Source: an uncultured beta proteobacterium (GTDB taxonomy: Bacteria > Pseudomonadota > Gammaproteobacteria > Burkholderiales > SG8-41). From it: a stretch of DNA of 64,000 nucleotides. Positions within the stretch are counted from its first letter, which is position 1; each line of letters begins with the position of its first letter. The stretch lies in NCBI GenBank assembly GCA_903889565.1, contig CAISYC010000067.1:1-64000 (forward strand), given 5' to 3'. The notes below the pieces were generated by a model, which made no database searches, had not been told where the DNA came from, and saw nothing but the letters and a program-made list of their open reading frames with translations. Shown piece by piece: positions 33,180-41,764 of the stretch. Made by a program: the position numbers and the translations under genes.

Positions 33180-33953
33180 TTATTTCGCGGCGCCGCCGAG
33201 CAAGCGGTTGACTTCCTTCACGAACAGTGCCGGATCGTCGAGCATCGGGAAGTGCCCGCAGCCTTCGAGCACTGCAACGTTGTTTTTGCCCAGCGCGTCT
33301 TCATAGGCGGCACGGTTGTTCAGCGCATTGCCCTTGGCGCCGATGATGGCGGTTGCCGGCCCTTTGAGTTTTTTCAGCGAACCGACCGCGTCGAATTCGC
33401 GCATCGCGCGCATGACGTCGATCATCGCCCATGCGCCGGCCTTGCGGCGGTCGATGTTCCAGCGCGTCAGTATCTCCGGCGTCGCTTCGCGCAGGCGCAA
33501 TTTGACTTCGTCCATCGATTGCGTCGGCTCGCTGTAACTCAGTTCGATGCGCGGCCAGGTCGTGAGCCAGTCCTTTTCCGCGCGCAGCGGACATTCGGAA
33601 ATCACCACCGGTTGCGTGCGGCTGGCGTGATCGCGCGCGAGCGCGATGCAGATCGAGCCGCCGACCGAATCGCCGGCAACCGCCGCGCGTTCGATTTTCA
33701 GACAGTCGAGGAGTTGCACCACCGATTCGGCGTACATCTCGATCGTGGTGTGGCGCTTGAGTGGATCGGAATCGCCGTGACCCGGCATGTCCATCGCGAT
33801 GACGCGCCAGGTTTTGGCGAATTCTTCCATTGTGAAGCGGTATTGCAGGGCCGAGGCGCCGTTGCTGTGCAAGAGCACCAGCGGCGCGCCGCTGCCGGCT
33901 TCGACATAGTGCACGCCGCCGTGACCGGCGGTCTGGACGTATCTTTCTTTCAT
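33180..33953 (-). CDS. Alpha/beta hydrolase (MhpC-like)
   Basis: A 257-residue hydrolase with the nucleophile elbow GDSVG (Ser96), oxyanion motif HSNGAS and catalytic His234 (GCGHFP). The lid region is short. The fold covers esterases, C-C bond hydrolases of the MhpC type, and lactonases. A strong ribosome site (GGAGGAG) precedes ATG 33953. It is transcribed 49 bp after an LLM flavin monooxygenase, so it could open the lactone or ester made by a Baeyer-Villiger-type step. That order is inferred. Confidence 0.82.
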   Translation of the reverse strand: MKERYVQTAGHGGVHYVEAGSGAPLVLLHSNGASALQYRFTMEEFAKTWRVIAMDMPGHGDSDPLKRHTTIEMYAESVVQLLDCLKIERAAVAGDSVGGSICIALARDHASRTQPVVISECPLRAEKDWLTTWPRIELSYSEPTQSMDEVKLRLREATPEILTRWNIDRRKAGAWAMIDVMRAMREFDAVGSLKKLKGPATAIIGAKGNALNNRAAYEDALGKNNVAVLEGCGHFPMLDDPALFVKEVNRLLGGAAK

Positions 33954-34002
33954 TGCGTACTCCTCCGGGGGGAAAGGAAAACGCGGCGGCGCGAAATTGT
34001 TG

Positions 34003-35133
34003 TTATGCGCCTGCCGCCATGCGTGGTGCTTTAGCTTTCTTGCCGAGCGCCTGGTTGACGCGCGGCATCACTTCAGTTGCCATCAGTTCCATCGAGCGCT
34101 TCGACAGGGCCGGATCAGTCCAGTCCATGCCGGCGTACACCAGTTCGCCGAAATCGCCGGTTTCCTCATGCAGCTTGAGAATTTCGTCGACCACCTTGTT
34201 GACGCTGCCGTGGATGCTGAGGTTGTCGAGAATGTAGTCCTCGGTGATCTCGGAGTCGGGCTGTTCGCGCGATGACTTGAAGGCGCCGATGCGATTCGAG
34301 CGCTGCATCTTGATGCCCAGCATTTTCCAGTAGAAGCGGTAGGGGCTGTTCGGGTCGTCGCGGCCGTAGCGGCGGGCCACCTTGTCGTCATCGGCAACAA
34401 AGATGCTGCGCGCGATGCGCCAGTCGGCAGGGTCGGCGACCTGGCCGGCTTTTTTCTTGCCTTCGCAATAGTTATTCCAGTGACTCGGCAGCCATTTCGC
34501 GAGCAGGAAGTTGGCCGACAGCGGATGAAAGTCGCGCTCGCCCATCGCGATCACGCCCTTCGAGAAGGGCGCCACCACGGTGCCGACAATTTCAGGACGC
34601 GGCTTCTGGTAGGGCTTGTAGAGGTGGCCGCGGCCGATGTCGAGTTCGCGGGTTTTTTTCGTCGACACCTTGAAGCGGTTATCCGGAAAGTCGATGTCGT
34701 AGGGCGACTCGCGTTCCCAGATCGCGAGGATGACGTCGATGCATTCGGCGAACAGCTTGTTGCGGTCCATCTCGAGATGGCCGAGCGCCTCGGCATCGCA
34801 CTTGAGCGCGCCGGCGCTGATGCCGAGGATGAAGCGGCCCTTCGACAGATGGTCGAACATCGCCGAGTTCGAGGCGATGATGACCGGATGCTGCTGCGAG
34901 AGGTTGGTGGTGCCGGTGGCGAGCCTGATGTTTTTGGTGTCGCTGATGAGCGTGGCCAGAAACAGCAGGCTGTTGGTGATGTTTTCCGAGCGTTCGGTCA
35001 GGTGCTCGCCGACGAAGGCGTCGTGAAAGCCGAGCTGGTCGGCCAGTATGATGGCCTCGCGGTCTTCGCGCAGGGTATCCGTCGGGCTGCGCTCGAGCGG
35101 ATGCATGGGCATGGTGAAATAGCCGAGTCTCAC
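34003..35133 (-). CDS. LLM class flavin-dependent monooxygenase
   Basis: A 376-residue luciferase-like (TIM-barrel) oxygenase. It starts with VRLGYFTMPMHP and has the family stretch AIILADQLGFHDAFVGEH. GAGGAGG selects GTG 35133 over a TTG 15 bp upstream. Enzymes of this type need reduced flavin from a separate reductase, and such a reductase gene (36312) is 1.2 kb upstream beyond the LysR gene. Substrates include terpenes, alkanes, ketones and aromatic acids. This is the first gene of the leftward run. Confidence 0.85.
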   Translation of the reverse strand: MRLGYFTMPMHPLERSPTDTLREDREAIILADQLGFHDAFVGEHLTERSENITNSLLFLATLISDTKNIRLATGTTNLSQQHPVIIASNSAMFDHLSKGRFILGISAGALKCDAEALGHLEMDRNKLFAECIDVILAIWERESPYDIDFPDNRFKVSTKKTRELDIGRGHLYKPYQKPRPEIVGTVVAPFSKGVIAMGERDFHPLSANFLLAKWLPSHWNNYCEGKKKAGQVADPADWRIARSIFVADDDKVARRYGRDDPNSPYRFYWKMLGIKMQRSNRIGAFKSSREQPDSEITEDYILDNLSIHGSVNKVVDEILKLHEETGDFGELVYAGMDWTDPALSKRSMELMATEVMPRVNQALGKKAKAPRMAAGA

Positions 35134-35251
35134 GGTAATCCTCCTCAATACGGACGGTTTGTTCTGCCGGCGGAAATCCGCCGGCGCCGTTTGCCGTCAG
35201 CAATGATACGCAAGCCGCGGCGGCTCATGCTCAACCGCCGGAAAAAACACT

Positions 35252-36187
35252 TTATCCATTTGTTCCAGTACGCCGCCGCCGCGCGTGGGGCGTCCCGCCG
35301 GCCGGTGCCGCCGGTACCCTTGTAATCGCGACCAGAAAATCGATCATCACGCGCAGCTTGCTCGGCACATGCCGCGTCGGTGGATAGACGATGCTGAGCG
35401 GGCGACCCTCGACGGCGTAGGTTTCAAGCAGCGGCCGCAGCGTGCCGGCGGCGATGTCATGACGGAAGGTCCAGCCGTTGGATTGCGCGATGCCGAGCCC
35501 GAGCAGCGCCGCCTCGCGCATGGCCTCGCCGCCGGTGACGACCAGATTGCCGCGCACGTTCACCGGTACGACGCGGCCGCGTTGGCTGAAATGCCAGACC
35601 GGGCCGTAGTTGCTGATGATGCAGTTGTGGTCGCCGAGGTCGTCGGGCGTTTTCGGTTCGCCGTTGCGTTTGAGATAGGCGGGCGAGGCGGCGGTGACGC
35701 GCGGGCCGCGGTGCAGCAGGCGCGTCAGATAATTCGAGTCGTTGAGATCGCCGACCTGCACCGCGAGATCGAGGCCGCGTTCGACCAGATTGACCTGTCG
35801 GTCCTCAAAGCTGAGATCGAGCACCAGGTCCGCATAACGCGCGTTGAATTCAGCCACGCGCGGCAGAAAGGTCAGACGGCCGAACATGGTCGGCATCACC
35901 ATGCGCAGGCGGCCCTTCGGTGTTTCGCGGGCGCCGCGCGCGATCGATTCGGCGTCTTCGATGTCGTTGAGGATGCGCTGGCAGCGCGCGAAGAATTCGC
36001 GGCCGTCGTCGTTGAGTGCCAATTTGCGCGTGGTGCGCACCAGCAACTGCACGCCAAGGTCTTCTTCGAGGCGCGTAACGGCCTTGGCCACCGCCGAGAC
36101 CGAGACGCCAAGCTGGGCGGCGGCGGCGGTGAAGCTGCCGCTCTCGGCGACGCGCACGAAGGACAGCATGGTCAGCAGCTTGTTCAT
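35252..36187 (-). CDS. LysR-family transcriptional regulator
   Basis: A 311-residue regulator with a winged helix-turn-helix at the N-terminus (FVRVAESGSFTAAAAQLGVSVSAVAKAVTRLEEDLGVQLLVR, in pieces) and a LysR substrate-binding domain after about residue 90. Start ATG 36187 is chosen because the upstream extension has no domain. It is divergent from the flavin reductase gene and upstream of the monooxygenase run, so it probably controls both. A dyad in the gap fits a LysR T-N11-A site. The last 20 residues are Arg-rich and low in conservation. Confidence 0.85.
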   Translation of the reverse strand: MNKLLTMLSFVRVAESGSFTAAAAQLGVSVSAVAKAVTRLEEDLGVQLLVRTTRKLALNDDGREFFARCQRILNDIEDAESIARGARETPKGRLRMVMPTMFGRLTFLPRVAEFNARYADLVLDLSFEDRQVNLVERGLDLAVQVGDLNDSNYLTRLLHRGPRVTAASPAYLKRNGEPKTPDDLGDHNCIISNYGPVWHFSQRGRVVPVNVRGNLVVTGGEAMREAALLGLGIAQSNGWTFRHDIAAGTLRPLLETYAVEGRPLSIVYPPTRHVPSKLRVMIDFLVAITRVPAAPAGGTPHARRRRTGTNG

Positions 36188-36243
36188 GGATCGATTATAG
36201 AAGAAACGGATATAATCATTTGACCGTCGCACATATTCTCGAC

Positions 36244-36259
36244 ATTGACCCCGGTCAAT
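36244..36259. promoter_or_regulatory. Predicted LysR-type operator dyad
   Basis: ATTGACC-CC-GGTCAAT is a perfect 7-bp inverted repeat in the gap between the divergent LysR and flavin reductase genes. It contains the T-N11-A signature (T36246 to A36258). An outer pair ACATTG (36242-36247) and CAATGT (36261-36266) adds a second level of symmetry. The regulator identity is inferred from position. Confidence 0.6.
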
Positions 36260-36311
36260 ACAATGTGCATCGAATGGCCGGTGGCCGCGTACGGAGAATG
36301 GTGGCAGGCGC

Positions 36312-36854
36312 ATGACAAAACACGCAGTACATCAGGTTGAATTGCGCGGCGATCGCGCGGTCGTCGCGCCCTCGGTGATCGAGGCGCGCGAACTGCGCCG
36401 TGCGCTCGCCGGCTTTCCGACCGGCGTGACGGTGGTCACGGCCTGCAATGCGGCGGGGCAAATTGCCGGCGTCACCGTCAATTCCTTCTGTTCAGTTTCG
36501 CTGGCGCCGCCGCTGTTGCTGTGGTGCCTTTCGAAAACCGCGCCGAGCTGCGGCGTGTTTACCGACGCCAGCCATTTCGCGATCCACGTGCTGGCCGCCG
36601 ACCAGCAGCATCTGTCGAAACGTTTCAGCAGCCCGTCCACCGACAAATTCGCCGGACTGGAATTCGACACCGGTCTCGGCCGCGCGCCGATCATCGGCGG
36701 CGCAGTCGCCACCTTCGAATGCCGCCATGTGCAACAGCACGACGGCGGCGATCATCTGATTCTGATCGGCGAGGTCGAGCGTTACAATTACAGCGAGCGC
36801 CATCCGCTGCTGTTTCACGCCGGCGATTACGACATCCCGGCGAAAAGCCGCTAG
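36312..36854 (+). CDS. Flavin reductase-like protein
   Basis: A 180-residue flavin-binding protein of the reductase-domain family that supplies reduced FMN/FAD to two-component monooxygenases. It has GFPTGVTVVTA, GVTVNSFCSVSLAPPLLLWCL and HFAIHVLAADQQHL. It is divergently placed next to the LysR gene and 1.2 kb from an LLM monooxygenase, the expected partner. It is followed by an amidohydrolase 72 bp downstream on the same strand. Confidence 0.83.
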   Translation: MTKHAVHQVELRGDRAVVAPSVIEARELRRALAGFPTGVTVVTACNAAGQIAGVTVNSFCSVSLAPPLLLWCLSKTAPSCGVFTDASHFAIHVLAADQQHLSKRFSSPSTDKFAGLEFDTGLGRAPIIGGAVATFECRHVQQHDGGDHLILIGEVERYNYSERHPLLFHAGDYDIPAKSR

Positions 36855-36926
36855 TCGCTCGCATTTCCTGCGGCTATTCCGGCTTCCACCGCGGCCGCCA
36901 TCCCATTGATTGAACGAGGAGCAGCA

Positions 36927-37748
36927 ATGCTGATTGTCGATTCGCAAGTGCATATTTGGAAAAGCGGTACGCCGGTAATCATCCACCGCCAGATTCCGCA
37001 GTACACCAAAGACGATTTGCTGAAAGAAATGGCCGCAGGCGGCGTTGATGCCACCGTGCTGTGTCCGCCGAGCTGGGACCCGAATGCCAGCGCCATTTCA
37101 ATCGAGGCCGCGGCGGCGCATCCGGACAAGTTCTGCGTGCTTGGCGGTTTCGATCCCAAGGATCCGGCCAGTCGCAGCTATATCACGACGATGCGCCAGC
37201 AGCCGGGCGTGGTCGGGCTGCGCTTCGCCTTCCTGCGCAAGGGCGAAGATACCTGGCTCACCGATGGCACCATGGACTGGGTGTGGGCGGCTGCCGAAAA
37301 GGAAAACCTGCCGATCGCCTTGCTGGTGCCGGGCAAGCTGCCGATTCTTGAAAGGATCGCGCAGAAACACCCGGGGCTGAAACTCTTCATCGATCACATG
37401 GCGCGCGTGCGCCACACTGTGGACGATGAGGCCTTCGCCGATCTCGACATATTGCTGGGTCTGGCGAAGTATCCGAACGTCGCGGTCAAGGCGAGCGGCG
37501 CGCCGAGTTATTCGAGCGACGTCTACCCGTACCGCAACATTCACCAATACATCCGGCGCATTTTCGACTCCTTCGGCCCCAAGCGCACGTTCTGGGGCAC
37601 CGACGTCACGCGCATGCCCTGCAGCTACCGCCAGTGCGTGACCATGTACACCGAGGAGATGCCGTGGCTGAAAGGGCAGGACCTTGAATGGGTGATGGGG
37701 CGTGCGATCTGCGAGTGGCTTAACTGGAAGCTGCCGACGAAGTCGTAA
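36927..37748 (+). CDS. Amidohydrolase family protein (amidohydrolase_2)
   Basis: A 273-residue TIM-barrel protein. The N-terminal motif is DSQVHIW, so the first His of the usual HxH is Gln. This is also seen in lactonase-like members of the family. FIDHMARV and GTDVTRMP follow. GAGGAGC precedes ATG 36927. It is co-directional with the flavin reductase and may hydrolyse a lactone or decarboxylate a product of the monooxygenase pathway. The missing His makes the exact reaction uncertain. Confidence 0.78.
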   Translation: MLIVDSQVHIWKSGTPVIIHRQIPQYTKDDLLKEMAAGGVDATVLCPPSWDPNASAISIEAAAAHPDKFCVLGGFDPKDPASRSYITTMRQQPGVVGLRFAFLRKGEDTWLTDGTMDWVWAAAEKENLPIALLVPGKLPILERIAQKHPGLKLFIDHMARVRHTVDDEAFADLDILLGLAKYPNVAVKASGAPSYSSDVYPYRNIHQYIRRIFDSFGPKRTFWGTDVTRMPCSYRQCVTMYTEEMPWLKGQDLEWVMGRAICEWLNWKLPTKS

Positions 37749-37754
37749 CGGCAT

Positions 37755-37922
37755 TCACGTCATGACGTAGGTTGGGCTTCCTGCGTCAGCCCAACCTACT
37801 CGCTGAATAATCTGTTCACCCTTTTCGGTGTAGTAGGCCATGCGCGGTGGAAAGAGCCACATCATGAATGCGGCAACCACGGTAAGTGCAAGTCTAAAGA
37901 GATTCAGAAGCGCAACGGTCAT
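37755..37922 (-). CDS. Possible small membrane protein, 55 aa
   Basis: A short ORF of 55 residues (ATG 37922) with one hydrophobic segment (VALLNLFRLALTVVAAFMMWLF). The frame is open further 5', giving 84 residues. Its last 15 codons or so read through the REP-like repeat, which suggests the natural end may have been altered. Base composition is AT-richer than its neighbours. It may not be a gene. Confidence 0.3.
   Translation of the reverse strand: MTVALLNLFRLALTVVAAFMMWLFPPRMAYYTEKGEQIIQRVGWADAGSPTYVMT
37767..37799. repeat. REP-like inverted repeat with 12-bp perfect stem
   Basis: GTAGGTTGGGCT pairs with AGCCCAACCTAC across a 9-base loop. This GTAGGTTGGGCT-type palindrome is widely dispersed in proteobacterial genomes, usually between genes. 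Here it lies just after the amidohydrolase stop, where it could also end transcription or protect mRNA. No T-run follows. Confidence 0.8.
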
Positions 37923-38229
37923 AAAGAAGGTTCCATTACGAGGCCCAACGTGAATCGGTTGAGATTCTTGGAATCCTAAACCCGTCCATATGTATACGCA
38001 ATTATGCATAAGTATAGATATGCATCTGCCCGCGTATATATGGTCGTATAGATCAAGTCTCGGCGCGCATTTTCTCGATTCCTATCGTTTGGGTTGCCCG
38101 TTCGCGCACTGCGCCGACTGGGAAATGGTTGCCCTCATGCATGCGTAATGTTCCCGCGGCTTGCCCTGCGATTGTTACGACACTACCATTGCGGTCTTTT
38201 GCCGCCGTTGGCGCCGAATCGACTCAGTC
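37923..38229. other. AT-rich intergenic region
   Basis: About 300 bp without a supported gene, with AT-rich runs (for example 38000-38050) unlike the surrounding DNA. It may hold the promoter of the acyl-CoA synthetase gene that starts at 38230. I see no RNA gene or repeat beyond this. Confidence 0.4.
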
Positions 38230-40359
38230 ATGCGCAAGGACCTCAACCGGTTTTTCAACCCGCGTTCCATCGCCATTGTCGGCGCATCGCAGGATCTGAT
38301 CACCATCAGCGGGCAGCCGCTGCAGCATCTGACCTCGCACGGCTATGCGGGGCGGCTGTATCCGGTCAATCCGAAGTATCAGGAGATACTCGGCGTCAAA
38401 TGCTGGTCGTCGATCGAGTCGCTGCCGGAGACTCCCGATCTTGTGCTGGTCTTGATCAATGCGTCGCGCGTGGCAGGTCTGTTGCGTGAATGCGGCCGCA
38501 AGGGCGTGCCGTTCGCGATCGTGTTCAGCTCCGGCTACTCCGAAGTCGGCGGCCGCGGCGTCGAGATGCAGCGCGAACTGGCGGCGGTGGCTGCTGAATT
38601 CGATATCGGCATCATCGGCCCCAATTGTCAGGGCATGATCAATGCGGCGGGTAATGTGTACGCCGGTTTTGGTTCGGTGTTCTTCACCGCCTACGATGCC
38701 GGCCGCGTCAGTATGGTGTCGCAAAGCGGCGGCTTCGGCTTTTCGGTGATGAATCTTGCCTCCAAGGACGGTGGCGTGCATTTCCGCCAGATGGTCACCA
38801 CCGGCAACGAGATCGGCGTCAGCACGCTCGATTTCATCGAACACTTTATCGATGATGAAAACACCGATGTCATTGCCGGTTACATCGAAGGTCTGAAGGA
38901 TGCGCGGTGGCTGGTCCAAGTCGGCCGTCGCGCGCTGGCGAAAAAAAAACCGATTCTCGCGTGGAAGGTCGGCAATACCGCGCAGGGCCAGCGAGCCGCA
39001 GCTTCGCACACCGCCAATCTCGGCGGCGCGATGGCTTTGTATCAGGCGGCGTTCCGGCAGTCGGGCATCATCCAGGTCGAGGATATTCAGGACCTGGTCG
39101 ATTACAGCCGCGGGTTTCGCTGCGGCAAACTGCCCGGCGGCAACCGCGTCGCCATCATCACGGTGTCGGGCGGCGCCGGCATTCTGATGACGGACGAATG
39201 CGTTTCTCGCGGCATGCAGGTGCCGCCGCTGTCGGCGGCGACCGCGGAGAAACTGCGCGCCATCGTGCCGGCCTTCGGCTCGATCCAGAACCCGGTCGAT
39301 GTGACGGCGGCGATTTTCAACGATCTCAGCCTGATCCGCCGGACGCTGCAGGCGATCCTCGACGACCCGAACATCGACGCCATCGCCATGATCAATGCAT
39401 CGCTGCAGGGCGAGCTCGCGGCCAACATCGCCATTGAAATCGCCGCGATTGCCAAAACCACTGACAAGCCGATTTTTCTGGCGTGGAGCGCGCGCGACGA
39501 ACTCGCGCGCGAGGCCTATGCGACGCTCGATGCATTGAATATTCCGCATTACAAATCGCCGGTGCGCTGCGGGCGCGCGCTGGCGACCTTGTCGGCCTAT
39601 GCCGAATCACTGCGCCGCGAGGCAGTTCGCCAGGAAGAGGCGCCGTTGGCGCTGCACTCGGCGAAAGCGCGCGCCGTGCTTGCGGCTGCGACGGACGATC
39701 TGTCCGAGCATGCGGCCAAACAGCTGCTCGCCGACTACGGTATTGCCGTCACGCGCGAAATGCTGGCGGCCACGGCCGATGCCGCAGTGGCGGCGGCACG
39801 CGCGATCGGTTATCCGGTGGTGTTGAAAGTGCAGTCGCCCGATATTCCGCACAAGACCGAGGCGCGCGCGGTCAAACTCGGGCTCGCTTCCGATGCCGCG
39901 GTGGCGGCGGCCTTCGACGAGATCCTGCGCAATGCGCGCGCCTACAAGGCGGATGCGCGCATCGAAGGCGTGCTGGTGCAGGAAATGGTGACGGGGGGGA
40001 TTGAAGCGATCCTCGGTGTTACCAATGATCCCCTGTTCGGGCCGGCCGTGATGTTCGGGCTCGGCGGCATATTTGCTGAAGTCTTGAAGGATGTGTCGTT
40101 CCGGCTGGCGCCGGTGACGCCGTCGGTGGCGCGCGAAATGATCGGCGAAATCAAGGGCAGCGCGGTGCTCAAGGGCGCGCGCGGTGCGGCGGCGTGCGAT
40201 CTCGACGCGCTGGCCGACGCGATTGTCCGCGTATCGGCACTGGCGGTCGACCTCGAAGGTCAGATGGCGGAGCTCGATATCAATCCGCTGTTCGTATTCG
40301 CCGAAGGGTGCGGCGTCAAGGCCGGTGACGCGCTGATCAAGCCGTTGAAAAAAAGCTAG
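38230..40359 (+). CDS. NDP-forming acyl-CoA synthetase (acetate-CoA ligase family)
   Basis: A 709-residue protein in the ADP-forming acyl-CoA synthetase family. It has an N-terminal CoA-binding domain (RSIAIVGASQ), a succinyl-CoA ligase-like domain with the phospho-His motif ASHTANLGG, and a C-terminal ATP-grasp domain (about residues 490-700). No acetyltransferase domain is present, unlike the homologue at 53501. It is followed by acyl-CoA dehydrogenase and SDR genes, suggesting activation of an acid and then beta-oxidation-like steps. Its TAG stop sits at the edge of a CACAGAG repeat. Confidence 0.87.
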   Translation: MRKDLNRFFNPRSIAIVGASQDLITISGQPLQHLTSHGYAGRLYPVNPKYQEILGVKCWSSIESLPETPDLVLVLINASRVAGLLRECGRKGVPFAIVFSSGYSEVGGRGVEMQRELAAVAAEFDIGIIGPNCQGMINAAGNVYAGFGSVFFTAYDAGRVSMVSQSGGFGFSVMNLASKDGGVHFRQMVTTGNEIGVSTLDFIEHFIDDENTDVIAGYIEGLKDARWLVQVGRRALAKKKPILAWKVGNTAQGQRAAASHTANLGGAMALYQAAFRQSGIIQVEDIQDLVDYSRGFRCGKLPGGNRVAIITVSGGAGILMTDECVSRGMQVPPLSAATAEKLRAIVPAFGSIQNPVDVTAAIFNDLSLIRRTLQAILDDPNIDAIAMINASLQGELAANIAIEIAAIAKTTDKPIFLAWSARDELAREAYATLDALNIPHYKSPVRCGRALATLSAYAESLRREAVRQEEAPLALHSAKARAVLAAATDDLSEHAAKQLLADYGIAVTREMLAATADAAVAAARAIGYPVVLKVQSPDIPHKTEARAVKLGLASDAAVAAAFDEILRNARAYKADARIEGVLVQEMVTGGIEAILGVTNDPLFGPAVMFGLGGIFAEVLKDVSFRLAPVTPSVAREMIGEIKGSAVLKGARGAAACDLDALADAIVRVSALAVDLEGQMAELDINPLFVFAEGCGVKAGDALIKPLKKS

Positions 40360-40465
40360 CCGCAGAGAACACAGAGTCCACAGAGAAATGCAAAAATAAG
40401 GTCTGTGTCTTGCGATTTGACCGGGTAAAAGGTTTTTTCTACGTGGACTCTGTGTTCTCTATGGC
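40359..40465. repeat. CACAGAG inverted repeat, copy 2
   Basis: The left arm starts GCCGCAGAGAACACAGAG and continues TCCACAGAG. The right arm ends with its reverse complement, up to 40465. The arms are about 55 bp apart. It begins at the last base of the acyl-CoA synthetase stop codon and ends before the acyl-CoA dehydrogenase. Confidence 0.8.
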
Positions 40466-40483
40466 TGATTTTCAGGATTTCTT

Positions 40484-41623
40484 ATGCAACTGAAACCCGA
40501 AGTGCAGGCGTTGTGCGACGAGATTCGCCGTTTCTTGGCCAATGAAGTCGATCCGCGCGCGCTCGAAATCGAAGAAAGCGATGCGATTCCCGCCGACCTG
40601 CATCAAAAGGCGCGCGAAATGGGCCTGTTCGGACTGACTATCCCCGAGCAGTACGGCGGCATCGGCCTCGATCTCGCCGGCAAATGCGCGGTCGAAGAAG
40701 TGATGGGGCTCACGCATTACGGTTTTGCCACCGTCATCGGCAATCACACCGGCATCAGCTCGACCGGCATCGTTGCGCTCGGCAACGAAGCGCAGAAGAA
40801 AAAGTATCTGCCGCGCATGGCTTCCGGCGAATGGGTCGGCTGTTTCGCGCTGACCGAAGCCGAAGCGGGATCCGATCCGGCGGCACTGCGCACGACGGCG
40901 GTGAAGAAGGGCGACCGCTGGTTCATCAACGGCGAAAAAATTTACATCACCAATGCGCCGCAGGCCGGCGTGTTCACGGTGATGTCGGCGACCGACAAAT
41001 CGAAGGGCGTCAAAGGCATTTCGGCCTTCATCGTCGAGCGCGGCTTCAAGGGCCTCTCGGTCGGGCGCAACGAACTGAAGATGGGTATGCGCGGCTGCAA
41101 TACGGCGCCGGTGTCCTTCGTCGATTGCGAAGTGCCTGCGGAGAACATGCTGGGGCCCGAAGGCATGGGGTTCGTGCAGGCGATGAAGACGCTGACCCAG
41201 GGCCGCGTCACGCTGGCCTCGCGCTGCCTCGGCATGATGGACAAGCTGATCGCAAAAAGCGCCGAGCACATGAAACTCAGATCGCAGGGCGGCCATAAGC
41301 TCGCCGAGTATCAGGGCCTGCAATGGATGCTGGCCGACATGGCGGTGCAACGCGATGCGGCGCGCCTGCTGACCTATCGCGGCATCGAAACCCTGATGCG
41401 CGGCGAACGCGGCTCGCTGGAGGCGGCGATGGCGAAGTTGTCGGCGACCGAAGCGCTCGGGCGCGTGGTCGATGCGGCGGTGCAGATTCACGGCGGCATG
41501 GGTTATATGCGCGAAGCTGGCATCGAAACGGTGTTCCGTGACGCGCGTGTCACCCGAATTTATGAAGGTACTTCTGAAATCCAGCGCAATATCATCGCGC
41601 GCGAATTGTTGAAGGAATTTTAG
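40484..41623 (+). CDS. Acyl-CoA dehydrogenase
   Basis: A 379-residue FAD enzyme that introduces a 2,3 double bond into an acyl-CoA. Family marks are FALTEAEAGSD, the hinge IHGGMGYMREAG and the near-C-terminal YEGTSEIQ with catalytic Glu361. Length and domain layout are standard. It sits between two copies of a CACAGAG inverted repeat, whose arms touch its stop codon, and lies between the CoA synthetase and an SDR. This points to a short oxidation pathway for an acyl-CoA. Confidence 0.9.
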   Translation: MQLKPEVQALCDEIRRFLANEVDPRALEIEESDAIPADLHQKAREMGLFGLTIPEQYGGIGLDLAGKCAVEEVMGLTHYGFATVIGNHTGISSTGIVALGNEAQKKKYLPRMASGEWVGCFALTEAEAGSDPAALRTTAVKKGDRWFINGEKIYITNAPQAGVFTVMSATDKSKGVKGISAFIVERGFKGLSVGRNELKMGMRGCNTAPVSFVDCEVPAENMLGPEGMGFVQAMKTLTQGRVTLASRCLGMMDKLIAKSAEHMKLRSQGGHKLAEYQGLQWMLADMAVQRDAARLLTYRGIETLMRGERGSLEAAMAKLSATEALGRVVDAAVQIHGGMGYMREAGIETVFRDARVTRIYEGTSEIQRNIIARELLKEF

Positions 41624-41733
41624 CCACAGAGGGCACAGGGTTCACAGGGAAACGGCAAAACAGGATTTCTTTTTTTGCACCGGATATATGTTTTTATTCG
41701 CTTTTACTCGGTGTTCTCTGTGCCCTCTGTGGC
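41623..41733. repeat. CACAGAG inverted repeat, copy 3
   Basis: The left arm GCCACAGAGGGCACAGGG then TTCACAGGG pairs with the right arm ending CCCTCTGTGGC at 41733. It starts at the last base of the acyl-CoA dehydrogenase stop codon, the same relation copy 2 has with the gene before it. Confidence 0.8.
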
Positions 41734-41764
41734 AAACGCTTTTGAATGGTGAAAGGGAACAACT

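Noticed and set aside
40359..41733. Insertion sequence flanked by inverted repeats
   Set aside because: The gene between the repeats is an acyl-CoA dehydrogenase, not a transposase, and no target-site duplication was seen.
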